A DNA stretch of 64,000 nucleotides from Shimwellia blattae DSM 4481 = NBRC 105725 (GTDB taxonomy: Bacteria; Pseudomonadota; Gammaproteobacteria; Enterobacterales; Enterobacteriaceae): contig NC_017910.1 of assembly GCF_000262305.1 (NCBI RefSeq), positions 1,922,001-1,986,000 on the forward strand, given 5' to 3'. The position numbers and the translations under genes are program-made. Below, in pieces: positions 15,983 to 25,713 of this stretch; the stretch's first letter is position 1; each line of letters begins with the position of its first letter. Below the pieces are notes generated by a model. The model did no database searches. It was not told the origin of the DNA and saw only the letters and a program-made list of their open reading frames with translations.

Positions 15983-17668
15983 TTATGGCTGTAAATCCAG
16001 CATCGCCTCCCGTACATCCGGGAAGAAGGCCAGCTTACCGTGGATCGGCTGAATACCGCCCCGGGCCAGCGTGCGCAGTGGCTGAAACTGCAGGTTGCTT
16101 ATCCGCAGCTCGCACCCTTCCGGCAACTTGGCAATAAAGCGCTGCAGCGCGTCCAGGCCACCGGCATCCAGCAGGGGCACCATATCCCACTGTAAAACGA
16201 TAACCCGCATACCCTGCTGGCGGTTTGCCAGTTCGGTGAAGATTTTCTCCGCTGCGGCAAAGAACAGCGGGCCGGTGATACGCAGGGCCAGCACATCGTC
16301 CGGGTGTCCGGTCTCCAGCGCGACAAGCCGGGTCATACTGGCGATACGGCGCATAAACAGCAGTGATGCCAGCACAATCCCGACACTTATCGCGATAACC
16401 ATATCGAACAGTACCGTCAGGGACATACAAATCAGCATGACGATAATATCGTCGCGCGGGGCGCGGCGCAGCAGGTTGATAACCTTGTGGGCCTCACTCA
16501 TGTTCCAGGCCACCATCAGCAGCAGGGCGGCCATGGCGGAGAGCGGCAGCCAGGAGAGCAGTGGCGCCAGCGCCAGCAGGGCGAGGATCACCAGCAGGGA
16601 GTGGATAATCGCCGCCACCGGTGATGTGGCCCCGGCCCGCACGTTGGCAGCAGAGCGGGCAATGGCACCGGTGGCGGTAATACCGCCGAAGAACGGCGCC
16701 ACAAGGTTACCGATCCCCTGGCCGAGCAGCTCACCGTTGGCGTTATGTTTGGTGCCGGTCATGCCGTCCAGCACCACGGCGCACAGCAGGGATTCAATGG
16801 CCCCGAGCACCGCCATGGAAAACGCCGCCGGCAGCAGCAGGCGGATGGTGTCCCAGTTCAGCGCGAAATCCGAACCGGGAATATTCCACGGCAGCACCAG
16901 TTGCGGCAGCAGCTGCGGGATCCCGTTCCCCTGGGTGCCGTCTGCCAGCACATAGTGGAAGCGGGAGCCAATAGTGGCGACCTGGGCGCCAAGCTGGTCG
17001 GCAATCACCATAACCGCACAACCGGCCAGCACGGCGGGCAGGTGGCCGGGCAGTTTTACCCCCAGCCGCGGCCAGAGGATCAGCACCGCAAGGGTCACAA
17101 TACCGACCAGCGCATCCCCCCACTGTATGGTGGGCATAGCCATAACCAGCGCGGCCACTTTGGCCGGGTAGCTTTCCGGCATATGGGCCACGGTCAGCCC
17201 GAAGAAATCTTTCAGCTGCATGGTGGCGATGGTTATCCCGATACCGGAGGTAAACCCGAGGGTCACCGACAGGGGGATATACTCAATCAGCCGGCCAAAA
17301 CGGGCGAGGGCGAAGAGGATCAGGAAAATGCCCGACAGCAGGGTGGCAATTAACAACCCCGCCAGACCAAACTGCTGGGCGACCGGGTACAGGATCACCA
17401 CAAATGCCGCCGTCGGCCCGGAGACGCTAAAGCGTGAGCCGCCACAGACCGCAATCACAATCCCGGCCACGGCGGAGGTATACAGCCCGTACTGGGGGGC
17501 CACCCCGCTACCAATGGCCAGAGCCATCGCCAGCGGAATAGCGATAATCCCCACCGTTAACCCGGCGATTAAATCGCGAATAAAACGTGATGAGGTATAT
17601 TTTTCATGCCAGCAGGCGTTCACCAGGGCGCGGAACGGCAGTACCTGGAAAAGCGAGTGTTGTTTCAT
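15983..17668 (-). CDS. dauA: C4-dicarboxylate transporter DauA (SulP/SLC26 family)
   Basis: 561 residues from the ATG at 17668, which has GGAAGGA just upstream; an ATG four codons earlier lacks this. About 12 membrane segments carry the SulP signature (PLAMALAIGSGVAPQYGLYT, SRFSVSGPTAAFVVILYPV). A cytoplasmic STAS domain occupies roughly the last 120 residues (VIVLQWDMVPLLDAGGLDAL). In E. coli DauA (formerly YchM) takes up succinate and other C4 acids aerobically at acid pH and interacts with acyl carrier protein. Gene order next to ychH and prs matches E. coli. Confidence 0.95.
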   Translation of the reverse strand: MKQHSLFQVLPFRALVNACWHEKYTSSRFIRDLIAGLTVGIIAIPLAMALAIGSGVAPQYGLYTSAVAGIVIAVCGGSRFSVSGPTAAFVVILYPVAQQFGLAGLLIATLLSGIFLILFALARFGRLIEYIPLSVTLGFTSGIGITIATMQLKDFFGLTVAHMPESYPAKVAALVMAMPTIQWGDALVGIVTLAVLILWPRLGVKLPGHLPAVLAGCAVMVIADQLGAQVATIGSRFHYVLADGTQGNGIPQLLPQLVLPWNIPGSDFALNWDTIRLLLPAAFSMAVLGAIESLLCAVVLDGMTGTKHNANGELLGQGIGNLVAPFFGGITATGAIARSAANVRAGATSPVAAIIHSLLVILALLALAPLLSWLPLSAMAALLLMVAWNMSEAHKVINLLRRAPRDDIIVMLICMSLTVLFDMVIAISVGIVLASLLFMRRIASMTRLVALETGHPDDVLALRITGPLFFAAAEKIFTELANRQQGMRVIVLQWDMVPLLDAGGLDALQRFIAKLPEGCELRISNLQFQPLRTLARGGIQPIHGKLAFFPDVREAMLDLQP

Positions 17669-17758
17669 GAATCCTTCCATGAGTAGTGAAAACGCAAAAA
17701 ATAAAAAGGTCTACAAAGGTATAGCAATAACCCGTGGAAATTCCGGGGGCAATAAACG

Positions 17759-17786
17759 AAAAAACCCGCCGCAGCGGGTTTTTTCT
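17759..17786 (-). terminator. prs terminator
   Basis: AAAACCCGC / GCGGGTTTT hairpin with T-runs on both sides, 12 bp after the prs stop on the minus strand and upstream of dauA. Confidence 0.85.
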
Positions 17787-17797
17787 CTTTACAGCAA

Positions 17798-18745
17798 TTA
17801 ATGCTCGAACATCGCAGAGATGGATTCTTCGTTGCTGATACGACGAATCGCTTCTGCCAGCATGCCGGACAGTGTCAGCGTGCGGACTTTGCCCAGAGCT
17901 TTGATTTCCGGTGACAGCGGGATGGTGTCACAAACGATAAATTCATCAATAACGGAGTTACGGATGTTTTCGATAGCATTGCCGGAGAAGATCGGGTGGG
18001 TGGCGTACGCGAATACGCGCTTGGCACCGCGCTCTTTGAGGGCTTCTGCCGCTTTGCACAGGGTGCCGCCGGTATCGATCATATCGTCGACCATGACGCA
18101 GTCGCGATCGGCAACGTCACCGATAATATGCATCACCTGAGACACGTTCGCGCGCGGGCGGCGTTTGTCGATGATGGCCATATCGGTATCGTTCAGCAGT
18201 TTAGCGATAGCGCGGGCGCGCACAACACCACCGATATCCGGGGAAACCACGATAGGGTTGTCGAAGTTTTTCTGCAGCATATCTTCCAGCAGAATCGGGC
18301 TACCGAAGACGTTGTCTACCGGCACGTCAAAGAACCCCTGGATCTGCTCAGCGTGCAGGTCAACGGTCAGCACACGGTCAACCCCAACGCTGGAGAGGAA
18401 ATCCGCTACCACTTTCGCGGTGATAGGCACGCGGGCGGAGCGAACGCGGCGGTCCTGACGGGCATAACCGAAATAAGGGATAACAGCGGTGATACGGCCT
18501 GCGGATGCGCGGCGCAGGGCATCAACCATAACAACCAGTTCCATCAGGTTGTCGTTAGTAGGAGCACAAGTGGACTGGATGATGAAAATATCACCACCGC
18601 GGACGTTTTCATTGATTTGTACGCTGACTTCGCCGTCGCTAAAGCGACCTACGGCGGCGTCGCCGAGAGAAGTGTACAGGCGGTTGGCAATACGTTGTGC
18701 TAGTTCCGGTGTGGCGTTACCAGCAAAAAGCTTCATATCAGGCAC
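17798..18745 (-). CDS. prs: Ribose-phosphate pyrophosphokinase
   Basis: Makes PRPP from ribose 5-phosphate and ATP for purine, pyrimidine, histidine, tryptophan and NAD synthesis. The GTG at 18745 gives the standard 315 residues (VPDMKLFAGNATPELAQRIA), as in E. coli; longer in-frame starts lack homology. Family motifs are RQDRRVRSARVPITAK (flexible loop region), VDLHAEQIQGFFDVP and the PRPP loop VMVDDMIDTGGTL. It follows ispE on the same strand, as in the E. coli lolB-ispE-prs order, with its own terminator. Confidence 0.97.
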   Translation of the reverse strand: MPDMKLFAGNATPELAQRIANRLYTSLGDAAVGRFSDGEVSVQINENVRGGDIFIIQSTCAPTNDNLMELVVMVDALRRASAGRITAVIPYFGYARQDRRVRSARVPITAKVVADFLSSVGVDRVLTVDLHAEQIQGFFDVPVDNVFGSPILLEDMLQKNFDNPIVVSPDIGGVVRARAIAKLLNDTDMAIIDKRRPRANVSQVMHIIGDVADRDCVMVDDMIDTGGTLCKAAEALKERGAKRVFAYATHPIFSGNAIENIRNSVIDEFIVCDTIPLSPEIKALGKVRTLTLSGMLAEAIRRISNEESISAMFEH

Positions 18746-18871
18746 GAGAAAAACCTCAGGCATGCGTCCAGTGGTGGATGATGACCAGCGCATAAAGCGG
18801 GGGAGTGGTACACCATCCAGGCGGTGTGATTAAATTGAGCGCGATGCAACGTCTGAAACAGGGTGACGTTG

Positions 18872-19741
18872 TCACCAACACTCAGCTTGCCCGGAAATAA
18901 CCCGGTGTAGCGCAGAGACATTCGCCCCCCGCGCAACAAACCCATGTAGCCATTCCGGGGCTTGCTCAAGCACCTGCCTGGCAGCGGTCTCGGTGTCAAA
19001 TTCAGCAAACACACAAGCCCCTGTCCCGGTCAGGCGCGACGGCGCGTATTCTAACAGCCAGGAAAGGAGTGCATCAACCTCGCGGAAACGTTTTCTCGCG
19101 ATATCCTCGCAATCATTGCTAAATTCACATTTTAGCAACTTTTCTATTGACCTGACTGGTGTATTTCTGCGCAGTTCCGGATCGCCAAAAATAACCGGTG
19201 TCGGAATGCTCACACCCGGATGGGCAACCAGATACCATTTTTCTGGCGGATCAACCGGTGTCAGCTGCTCGCCGACCCCCTGGGCAAACGCCGCATGCCC
19301 CTGAACAAACACCGGCACATCCGCCCCAAGCTGCAGGCCGAGCTGCGCAAGCTCAGCCAGAGAAAACCCGGTATCCCACAAGTGGTTAAGCACCACCAGC
19401 ACGGTGGCGGCGTCAGAAGAGCCGCCGCCCAGCCCGCCGCCCATGGGCAGGCGCTTTTCTACCCCAAGGCTGGCCCCGGCACCGGGGGGCAGCGTGCCCG
19501 CCAGGCGGGCCTTCGCCATCAGTAACCGGGCGGCACGTATAATCAGGTTGTCGTCAGTGGCGACCCCGGGAACGGGCGTGGTCAGGATAAGCTGCCCGTC
19601 CTGGCGTGGGGTAATAAGCAGCGTGTCCCCGTAGTCCAGGAACTGGAACAGGGTCTGCAGATTGTGGTAGCCGTCAGGGCGACGGCCGGTAATATACAAA
19701 AACAGATTAAGTTTAGCCGGAGACGGCCAGCGCGATGTCAT
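18872..19741 (-). CDS. ispE: 4-diphosphocytidyl-2-C-methyl-D-erythritol kinase
   Basis: 289 residues (E. coli 283). A GHMP-family kinase of the non-mevalonate isoprenoid pathway that phosphorylates CDP-ME at the 2-hydroxyl. N-terminal substrate motif WPSPAKLNLFLYITGRRPDG and the ATP-binding glycine loop LPMGGGLGGGSSDAATVLV near residue 100 are clear, as is LTGTGACVFAEF near the end. It starts 3 bp after lolB, so the two are translated from one transcript. Confidence 0.97.
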   Translation of the reverse strand: MTSRWPSPAKLNLFLYITGRRPDGYHNLQTLFQFLDYGDTLLITPRQDGQLILTTPVPGVATDDNLIIRAARLLMAKARLAGTLPPGAGASLGVEKRLPMGGGLGGGSSDAATVLVVLNHLWDTGFSLAELAQLGLQLGADVPVFVQGHAAFAQGVGEQLTPVDPPEKWYLVAHPGVSIPTPVIFGDPELRRNTPVRSIEKLLKCEFSNDCEDIARKRFREVDALLSWLLEYAPSRLTGTGACVFAEFDTETAARQVLEQAPEWLHGFVARGANVSALHRVISGQAECW

Positions 19742-19744
19742 AGC

Positions 19745-20368
19745 TTATTTCACAATCCAGTTATCCATGCGCAGCTTAATGCGCTGGCTGCCTTCGGTAA
19801 GCTCCATATTGGTGGGCAGTGGCGGCTGGGCGTCGTTATAGCTGCTGTAATTCACCTGCCAGTGGCGGCCATCTTCTGTGGTGTAGTTCAGTGAGCGCAG
19901 GCGGTATTTATCATCAAGGGTGTAGTCGGTGGCTTTACCCGGCAGGCCGAGCATCCAGGCCCGCAGGTTATCGATAGGAATCGCCATGCCGGTGAGTCGG
20001 GCAATCATCTCTTCGGCGTTGTCTGAGGTGTAGCTTTTGCCTTTGTTGTCAATCAGCTGCACGGTGCCGGGCCGGGCGGTCAGGGACATTTCGGTACTGC
20101 CCAGCGGGTTGGTCAGCAGCAGCCGGTAGTGATCCTGGCCGGTTTGCTGCCAGAAGAAGCGCGCGTACACCCGCTGATCATCAGACAGGTAGGCAAAGGC
20201 CCCCCGGGTCTGATACTGGGAAAGCTGTGTCACCGCCGTCTGGTGCTGTTTCCACTGGGGAGCGGTTGGGCTTTTCCCCGGCCCCTGGGGTGGGGTTGTG
20301 GCACAGGCCGCCAGTAACAGGCTGGCAAGCGGGAGTAAACGCAGCGGGCGCAAGCGGAAGGTAAACAT
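19745..20368 (-). CDS. lolB: Outer-membrane lipoprotein receptor LolB
   Basis: 207 residues, the usual length. The N-terminal signal ends in the lipobox LLLAACATTP, so the mature protein begins with a lipid-modified cysteine at about residue 21. LolB takes lipoproteins from periplasmic LolA and inserts them in the outer membrane. The body shows the LolB fold signature RFFWQQTGQDHYRLLLTNPL and GSTEMSLTARPGT. It is the first gene of lolB-ispE-prs, divergent from hemA. Confidence 0.96.
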   Translation of the reverse strand: MFTFRLRPLRLLPLASLLLAACATTPPQGPGKSPTAPQWKQHQTAVTQLSQYQTRGAFAYLSDDQRVYARFFWQQTGQDHYRLLLTNPLGSTEMSLTARPGTVQLIDNKGKSYTSDNAEEMIARLTGMAIPIDNLRAWMLGLPGKATDYTLDDKYRLRSLNYTTEDGRHWQVNYSSYNDAQPPLPTNMELTEGSQRIKLRMDNWIVK

Positions 20369-20565
20369 AATGGCAGCACATCCTTGGATAGTCTTCGTAA
20401 TATGTGATCATGCTAGCCGTCACGATGAAAAGCGTCTACGCCAAGTTGTCAGAAATCATTAAATTATCTATTACTCCTAAAGGGGCGGCTCCCTTTTATT
20501 GATCTGCAGCATCCTGTATGATGCTGGCAGAAATCCTTAGCAATGCCGGTACTATTTCCGTTCAA

Positions 20566-21822
20566 ATGACTCTGTTAGCATTAGGTATTAACCATAAAAC
20601 CGCACCAGTGTCGCTGCGAGAACGCGTAACGTTTTCGCCGGATACCCTCGACCAGGCGCTGACAAGTCTGCTTGCCCAGCCAATGGTGCAGGGCGGCGTT
20701 GTGTTATCTACCTGCAACCGCACCGAGCTCTACCTGAGCGTTGAAGAGCAGGAAAACCTCCAGGAACAGCTGATTCACTGGCTGTGCGATTACCATAATC
20801 TGAACGAAGCCGAACTGCGCGCCAGCATTTACTGGCACCGTAATAACGATGCGGTGAGCCACCTGATGCGGGTTGCCAGCGGGCTGGATTCGATGATCCT
20901 CGGTGAGCCGCAGATCCTGGGCCAGGTGAAAAAAGCCTTTGCCGATTCCCACGCGGGCCACGCCAGCGCCAGTGAACTGGAGCGCATGTTTCAGAAGTCG
21001 TTCTCCGTGGCGAAACGGGTGCGTACCGAAACGGACATCGGCGCCAGTGCGGTATCGGTGGCCTTTGCCGCCTGTACTCTGGCGCGGCAGATCTTTGAAT
21101 CACTTTCCGGGGTAACCGTACTGCTGGTGGGCGCCGGGGAGACCATTGAACTGGTGGCGCGCCATCTGCGTGAGCACCGGGTTAAAAACATGATTATTGC
21201 CAACCGCACCCGGGAGCGCGCTCAGCAGCTGGCGGATGAAGTGGGTGCGGAGGTTATTGGCCTTGCGGATATTGATACCCGCCTGAAAGACGCGGATATC
21301 GTTATCAGCTCGACAGCCAGCCCGCTGCCGATTATCGGCAAGGGGATGGTGGAGCGGGCCATGAAAGCCCGCCGCAACCAGCCGGTGCTGCTGGTGGATA
21401 TCGCGGTGCCACGGGATGTGGAGCCGGAAGTGGGCAACGTGGCAAACGCCTACCTGTACGGGGTGGACGATCTGCAGGCTATCATCCAGCACAATATGGA
21501 TCAGCGCAAAGCCGCTGCCGTGCAGGCTGAAAGCATTGTTGAACAGGAAACCGGCGAATTTATGTCCTGGCTGCGCGCCCAGAGCGCCAGCGAGACCATC
21601 CGCGATTACCGCAATCAGGCTGAAACGGTGCGCGATGAGCTGAGCGCCAAAGCGCTGGCCGCCCTGCAACAGGGGGCCGATGCGGGCGAGATCCTTGAAG
21701 ATCTGGCCCGTAAACTAACCAACCGCCTGATCCACTCACCCACCAAAGCACTGCAGCAGGCCGCCCGTGACGGGGATGAAACCCGCCTGCAAATGTTACG
21801 CGACAGCCTCGGGCTGGATTAG
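20566..21822 (+). CDS. hemA: Glutamyl-tRNA reductase
   Basis: First committed step of haem synthesis: reduces glutamyl-tRNA to glutamate-1-semialdehyde with NADPH. The ATG at 20566 gives 418 residues, the E. coli length; an in-frame start at 20518 would add an unconserved leader. Catalytic Cys50 lies in VLSTCNRTELYLS, followed by SGLDSMILGEPQILGQVK, the NADPH-binding VTVLLVGAGETIELVARHL near residue 190, and the C-terminal dimerisation helix. N-terminal residues TLLALG match the degradation-signal region known for haem control in Salmonella. prfA follows after 40 bp. Confidence 0.97.
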   Translation: MTLLALGINHKTAPVSLRERVTFSPDTLDQALTSLLAQPMVQGGVVLSTCNRTELYLSVEEQENLQEQLIHWLCDYHNLNEAELRASIYWHRNNDAVSHLMRVASGLDSMILGEPQILGQVKKAFADSHAGHASASELERMFQKSFSVAKRVRTETDIGASAVSVAFAACTLARQIFESLSGVTVLLVGAGETIELVARHLREHRVKNMIIANRTRERAQQLADEVGAEVIGLADIDTRLKDADIVISSTASPLPIIGKGMVERAMKARRNQPVLLVDIAVPRDVEPEVGNVANAYLYGVDDLQAIIQHNMDQRKAAAVQAESIVEQETGEFMSWLRAQSASETIRDYRNQAETVRDELSAKALAALQQGADAGEILEDLARKLTNRLIHSPTKALQQAARDGDETRLQMLRDSLGLD

Positions 21823-21862
21823 CACATACCCATTCTTATTATTAAAAGGTCAATCACTGCCC

Positions 21863-22945
21863 ATGAAGCCTTCTATCGTCGCAAAACTGGAAGCCTTATA
21901 CGAACGCCATCAGGAAGTTCAGGCCCTGCTGGGAGATGCGGACACCATCGCAGACCAGGACCGGTTTCGCGCCCTGTCAAAAGAATATGCCCAGCTCAGT
22001 GATGTTGCGCGCTGCTTTCTGCAGTGGCGGCAAAACCAGGAAGATATCGAAACTGCGGAAAGCATGCTCGACGATCCGGAAATGAAAGAGATGGCGCAGG
22101 AAGAGTTACAGGCCGCCAGACAACAGCGGGAAGCGCTGGAAACCGAGCTTCAGGTGCTGCTGCTGCCCAGAGATCCGGATGACGAACGCAACGCCTTTGT
22201 GGAAATCCGCGCCGGAACCGGCGGCGATGAAGCGGCGCTGTTTGCCGGGGATCTGTTCCGTATGTACAGCCGCTATGCGGAATCCCGCCGCTGGCGTGTG
22301 GAAGTGATGAGCGCCAGCGAAGGTGAGCACGGGGGCTTTAAAGAAGTTATCGCCAAAATCAGCGGCGACGGGGTCTATGGCCGCCTGAAGTTTGAATCCG
22401 GTGGTCACCGGGTGCAGCGTGTTCCGGCCACCGAATCCCAGGGGCGTATTCATACCTCTGCCTGTACTGTGGCGGTAATGCCGGAGCTGCCGGAAGCGGA
22501 ACTGCCGGACATTAACCCGGCGGATCTGCGCATTGATACCTTCCGCTCTTCCGGGGCCGGGGGTCAGCACGTTAACACCACCGATTCGGCCATTCGTATT
22601 ACCCACCTGCCTACCGGCATTGTGGTGGAGTGCCAGGATGAACGCTCCCAGCACAAGAACAAGGCCAAGGCCATGTCGGTTCTGGGTGCGCGTATCCGGG
22701 CGGCGGAGCTTGCCAAACGCCAGCAGGAAGAGGCCTCCACCCGGCGTAACCTGCTGGGCAGCGGCGATCGCAGTGACCGTAACCGCACCTATAACTTCCC
22801 CCAGGGGCGGGTGACCGATCACCGGATTAACCTGACGCTGTACCGGCTGGATGAAGCCATGGAAGGAAAACTGGATATGCTGATTGAGCCGATTGTCCAG
22901 GAGTTCCAGGCCGATCAGCTGGCCGCCTTGTCCGAGCAGGAATAA
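21863..22945 (+). CDS. prfA: Peptide chain release factor 1
   Basis: 360 residues, standard for RF1, which reads UAG and UAA. The stop-codon recognition tripeptide PAT is seen in VQRVPATESQGRIHTSA and the catalytic GGQ in SSGAGGQHVNTTDSAIRI. The glutamine is the site methylated by PrmC, encoded immediately after with its ATG overlapping the prfA stop codon by one base. The ATG at 21863 is chosen because homology starts there (MKPSIVAKLEALYERHQEVQ). Confidence 0.97.
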   Translation: MKPSIVAKLEALYERHQEVQALLGDADTIADQDRFRALSKEYAQLSDVARCFLQWRQNQEDIETAESMLDDPEMKEMAQEELQAARQQREALETELQVLLLPRDPDDERNAFVEIRAGTGGDEAALFAGDLFRMYSRYAESRRWRVEVMSASEGEHGGFKEVIAKISGDGVYGRLKFESGGHRVQRVPATESQGRIHTSACTVAVMPELPEAELPDINPADLRIDTFRSSGAGGQHVNTTDSAIRITHLPTGIVVECQDERSQHKNKAKAMSVLGARIRAAELAKRQQEEASTRRNLLGSGDRSDRNRTYNFPQGRVTDHRINLTLYRLDEAMEGKLDMLIEPIVQEFQADQLAALSEQE

Positions 22946-23778
22946 TGACCTTCCGGGAGTGGTTACAGCAGGCGGTGGCGCAACTGAGCGCCAGCGAGAG
23001 CCCGCGCCGGGATGCGGAGATCCTGCTTGGTCTGGTGACCGGCAAGAGCCGCACGTTCATTATGGCATTTGACGAAACCGCCCTGAGCGGCGGGCAACAG
23101 CAGCGCCTGGCGGCGTTGCTGGCGCGCCGGGCTCAGGGTGAGCCGGTAGCGCATATTACCGGCACCCGGGAGTTCTGGTCGCTGCCGCTGTTTGTCTCCC
23201 CGGTGACACTTATTCCGCGCCCGGACACCGAGTGCCTGGTCGAGCAGGCGCTGGCGCGCTTACCGGCGGGCCCCTGCCGGATCCTGGATCTGGGCACCGG
23301 CACCGGCGCGATTGCGCTGGCGTTGGCCAGTGAACGGCCGGAGAGCCAGGTGTACGCCACCGATCTGGTGGCAGAGGCGGTGGCCCTGGCGCAGCGTAAT
23401 GCCCGCCAGCTGGATATCCGTAATATCACCATCAGGCAGAGCGACTGGTTCAGTGCCCTGAGCGGTGAACAGTTCGCGCTGATTACCAGCAACCCTCCCT
23501 ATATTGATGACCAGGATCCGCATCTGGCCCGGGGCGATGTGCGTTTTGAGCCGCGCAGTGCGCTGGTGGCAGGGGATCACGGCCTCAGTGATCTGGCGCT
23601 GCTGGTCGACCAGGCCCGGGGGTATCTGGAGCCCGGCGGCTGGCTACTGCTGGAGCACGGCTGGCAGCAGGGGGAGGCGGTCCGGCAGCTCTTTTGCCAG
23701 AGCGGTTACCAGCAGGTAGAGACCTGCCGGGATTACGGCGGGAATGAGCGCTTAACCGCGGGCCGTTATCCGGGCTGA
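22945..23778 (+). CDS. prmC: Release factor glutamine methyltransferase
   Basis: 277 residues. Uses S-adenosylmethionine to methylate the GGQ glutamine of RF1 and RF2. The SAM-binding motif is ILDLGTGTGAIALALASE near residue 115 and the substrate-glutamine motif NPPY is in LITSNPPYIDDQDPHLARGD. The start codon shares a base with the prfA stop (TAATG), showing translational coupling with its substrate gene. Confidence 0.96.
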   Translation: MTFREWLQQAVAQLSASESPRRDAEILLGLVTGKSRTFIMAFDETALSGGQQQRLAALLARRAQGEPVAHITGTREFWSLPLFVSPVTLIPRPDTECLVEQALARLPAGPCRILDLGTGTGAIALALASERPESQVYATDLVAEAVALAQRNARQLDIRNITIRQSDWFSALSGEQFALITSNPPYIDDQDPHLARGDVRFEPRSALVAGDHGLSDLALLVDQARGYLEPGGWLLLEHGWQQGEAVRQLFCQSGYQQVETCRDYGGNERLTAGRYPG

Positions 23779-23942
23779 CGCTTTCGTTATTTAGCGTTAT
23801 CATTTACGCCGTTTAGATTTTACTGCGCCGGGTCACCCGTGGTCTGGCGGCCGGTGAGGGCGTATAACCGCCGCTTACCGGAACGGGTGGTGCGCGCTTA
23901 TTAGCCGCCGCGCCACCGAACACTATTACCACCGGGGAAAGT

Positions 23943-24752
23943 ATGAAGTTGTTGGCCGATTTCGAATTCAACAAAGCGCCGCTTTGCGAAGGCATGATCT
24001 TAATTGCACGCAATATCCGCGAGGACTTCCCGGAAAAGGATGTTCGTGACCAGCTGGATAAGCTGGTAAAACTGGCCCGGGAAGAGATTTGCGCCGGGCA
24101 GCACCATGATCTACAACTGGAGAAACTGCTGGCGCTGTTCTACGGCGAGTGGGGATTCCGTGATGTGAGCGGCGTCTATAAGTTATCCGACGCCCTGTGG
24201 CTGGATAAGGTCCTTGCCAGCCGTGAGGGGAGCGCTGCGTCGCTGGGGGCTATTTTGCTGTGGGTGGCAGAGCAGCTGGATATCCCGCTGATGCCGGTGA
24301 TTTTCCCCACCCAGTTACTGCTGCGGGCAGACTGGATGGACGGCGAAATGTGGCTGATTAACCCGTTCAATGGCGAAAGCCTTGATGAGCACACCCTTGA
24401 GGTGTGGCTGAAGGGCAATATCGGCCCTTCGGCCCAGCTCTTTAATGAAGATCTGGAAGAGTCCGATAATGCGGAAGTGATCCGCAAACTGCTCGATACC
24501 CTGAAATCCTCACTGATGGAGGAGCGCCAGCTGGAGCTGGCCCTGCGCACCAGTGAAGTGCTGTTGCAGTTTAACCCGGAAGATCCTTACGAGATCCGCG
24601 ACCGGGGGCTTATCTATGCCCAGCTGGACTGCGAACATGTGGCGCTTAATGATTTCAGCTATTTTATTGAACACTGTCCGGAAGATCCGATAAGCGAAAT
24701 GATCAAAGCCCAGATGAACACCATTTCGAATAAACCGGTTACCCTGCACTGA
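23943..24752 (+). CDS. sirB1: SirB1 (YchA), transglutaminase-like/TPR protein
   Basis: 269 residues, matching E. coli YchA/SirB1. The N-terminal two thirds resemble a transglutaminase-like fold (SLGAILLWVAEQLDIPLMPV) and the C-terminal part has tetratricopeptide-like helices (LRTSEVLLQFNPEDPYEIRD). Molecular function is not established. In E. coli the gene sirB2 (ychQ) lies between prmC and sirB1; here only 164 non-coding bases separate them. kdsA follows after 44 bp. Confidence 0.92.
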   Translation: MKLLADFEFNKAPLCEGMILIARNIREDFPEKDVRDQLDKLVKLAREEICAGQHHDLQLEKLLALFYGEWGFRDVSGVYKLSDALWLDKVLASREGSAASLGAILLWVAEQLDIPLMPVIFPTQLLLRADWMDGEMWLINPFNGESLDEHTLEVWLKGNIGPSAQLFNEDLEESDNAEVIRKLLDTLKSSLMEERQLELALRTSEVLLQFNPEDPYEIRDRGLIYAQLDCEHVALNDFSYFIEHCPEDPISEMIKAQMNTISNKPVTLH

Positions 24753-24796
24753 TTGTGCGTTGCGGCACTCAGATTTACACCTGATAAGGCGAAAAT

Positions 24797-25651
24797 ATGA
24801 AACAGAAAGTAGTTAGCATTGGCGATATCAAGGTTGCCAACGACCTGCCATTTGTCCTGTTCGGCGGTATGAATGTGCTGGAGTCACGGGACCTGGCGAT
24901 GCGCATTTGCGAGCACTACGTGGATGTTACCGACAGACTGGGGATCCCGTATGTGTTTAAAGCCTCTTTCGATAAGGCGAACCGTTCCTCTATTCACTCA
25001 TATCGTGGCCCGGGCCTGGAAGAAGGGATGAAAATCTTCCAGGAGCTGAAACAGACCTTTGGTGTGAAAATCATCACGGATGTCCATGAACCGCAGCAGG
25101 CGCAGCCGGTATCTGAGGTGGTGGACGTGATCCAACTGCCTGCCTTCCTGGCCCGCCAGACCGATCTTGTGGAAGCGATGGCCAGAACCGGGGCGGTGAT
25201 CAACGTGAAAAAACCGCAGTTTGTCAGCCCGGGGCAGATGGGCAATATCGTGGATAAATTCCATGAAGGCGGCAACGACAAGGTTATCCTCTGCGACCGG
25301 GGCAGCAACTTCGGCTATGACAACCTGGTCGTGGATATGCTGGGCTTCGGGGTGATGAAAAACGCCACCGGTAACAGCCCGGTGATTTTTGATGTGACCC
25401 ACTCCCTGCAGTGCCGCGATCCGTTTGGTGCGGCTTCCGGCGGGCGTCGCGCCCAGGTGACTGAGCTGGCCCGTGCCGGTATGGCGGTGGGCATTGCGGG
25501 GCTGTTTATTGAGGCGCACCCGGATCCGGAACACGCCCGTTGCGACGGCCCGTCCGCGCTGCCGCTGGATAAGCTCGAGCCGTTCCTGAAGCAGATGAAA
25601 GCCATCGATGATTTGGTGAAAAGTTTCCCGGAACTTGATACCAGCAAGTAA
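24797..25651 (+). CDS. kdsA: 3-deoxy-D-manno-octulosonate 8-phosphate synthase
   Basis: 284 residues, identical in length to E. coli KdsA. Condenses phosphoenolpyruvate with arabinose 5-phosphate to make KDO-8-phosphate for the lipopolysaccharide core. Family motifs are KASFDKANRSSIHSYRGPGL, IITDVHEPQQ, VNVKKPQFVSPGQM, CDRGSNFGYDNLVVDM and GLFIEAHPDPEHARCDGPSA. It ends against chaA with a shared bidirectional terminator. Confidence 0.98.
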   Translation: MKQKVVSIGDIKVANDLPFVLFGGMNVLESRDLAMRICEHYVDVTDRLGIPYVFKASFDKANRSSIHSYRGPGLEEGMKIFQELKQTFGVKIITDVHEPQQAQPVSEVVDVIQLPAFLARQTDLVEAMARTGAVINVKKPQFVSPGQMGNIVDKFHEGGNDKVILCDRGSNFGYDNLVVDMLGFGVMKNATGNSPVIFDVTHSLQCRDPFGAASGGRRAQVTELARAGMAVGIAGLFIEAHPDPEHARCDGPSALPLDKLEPFLKQMKAIDDLVKSFPELDTSK

Positions 25652-25668
25652 TGCCGAAAGTGCAAATA

Positions 25669-25702
25669 AAAATACCGACGCCAGGGCGTCGGTATTTTTT
25701 TT
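25669..25702. terminator. Bidirectional terminator between kdsA and chaA
   Basis: AAATACCGACGCC / GGCGTCGGTATTT stem with a T-run of eight on the plus strand and an A-rich left side that serves chaA on the minus strand. Confidence 0.88.
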
Positions 25703-25713
25703 ACTGCGGAGTG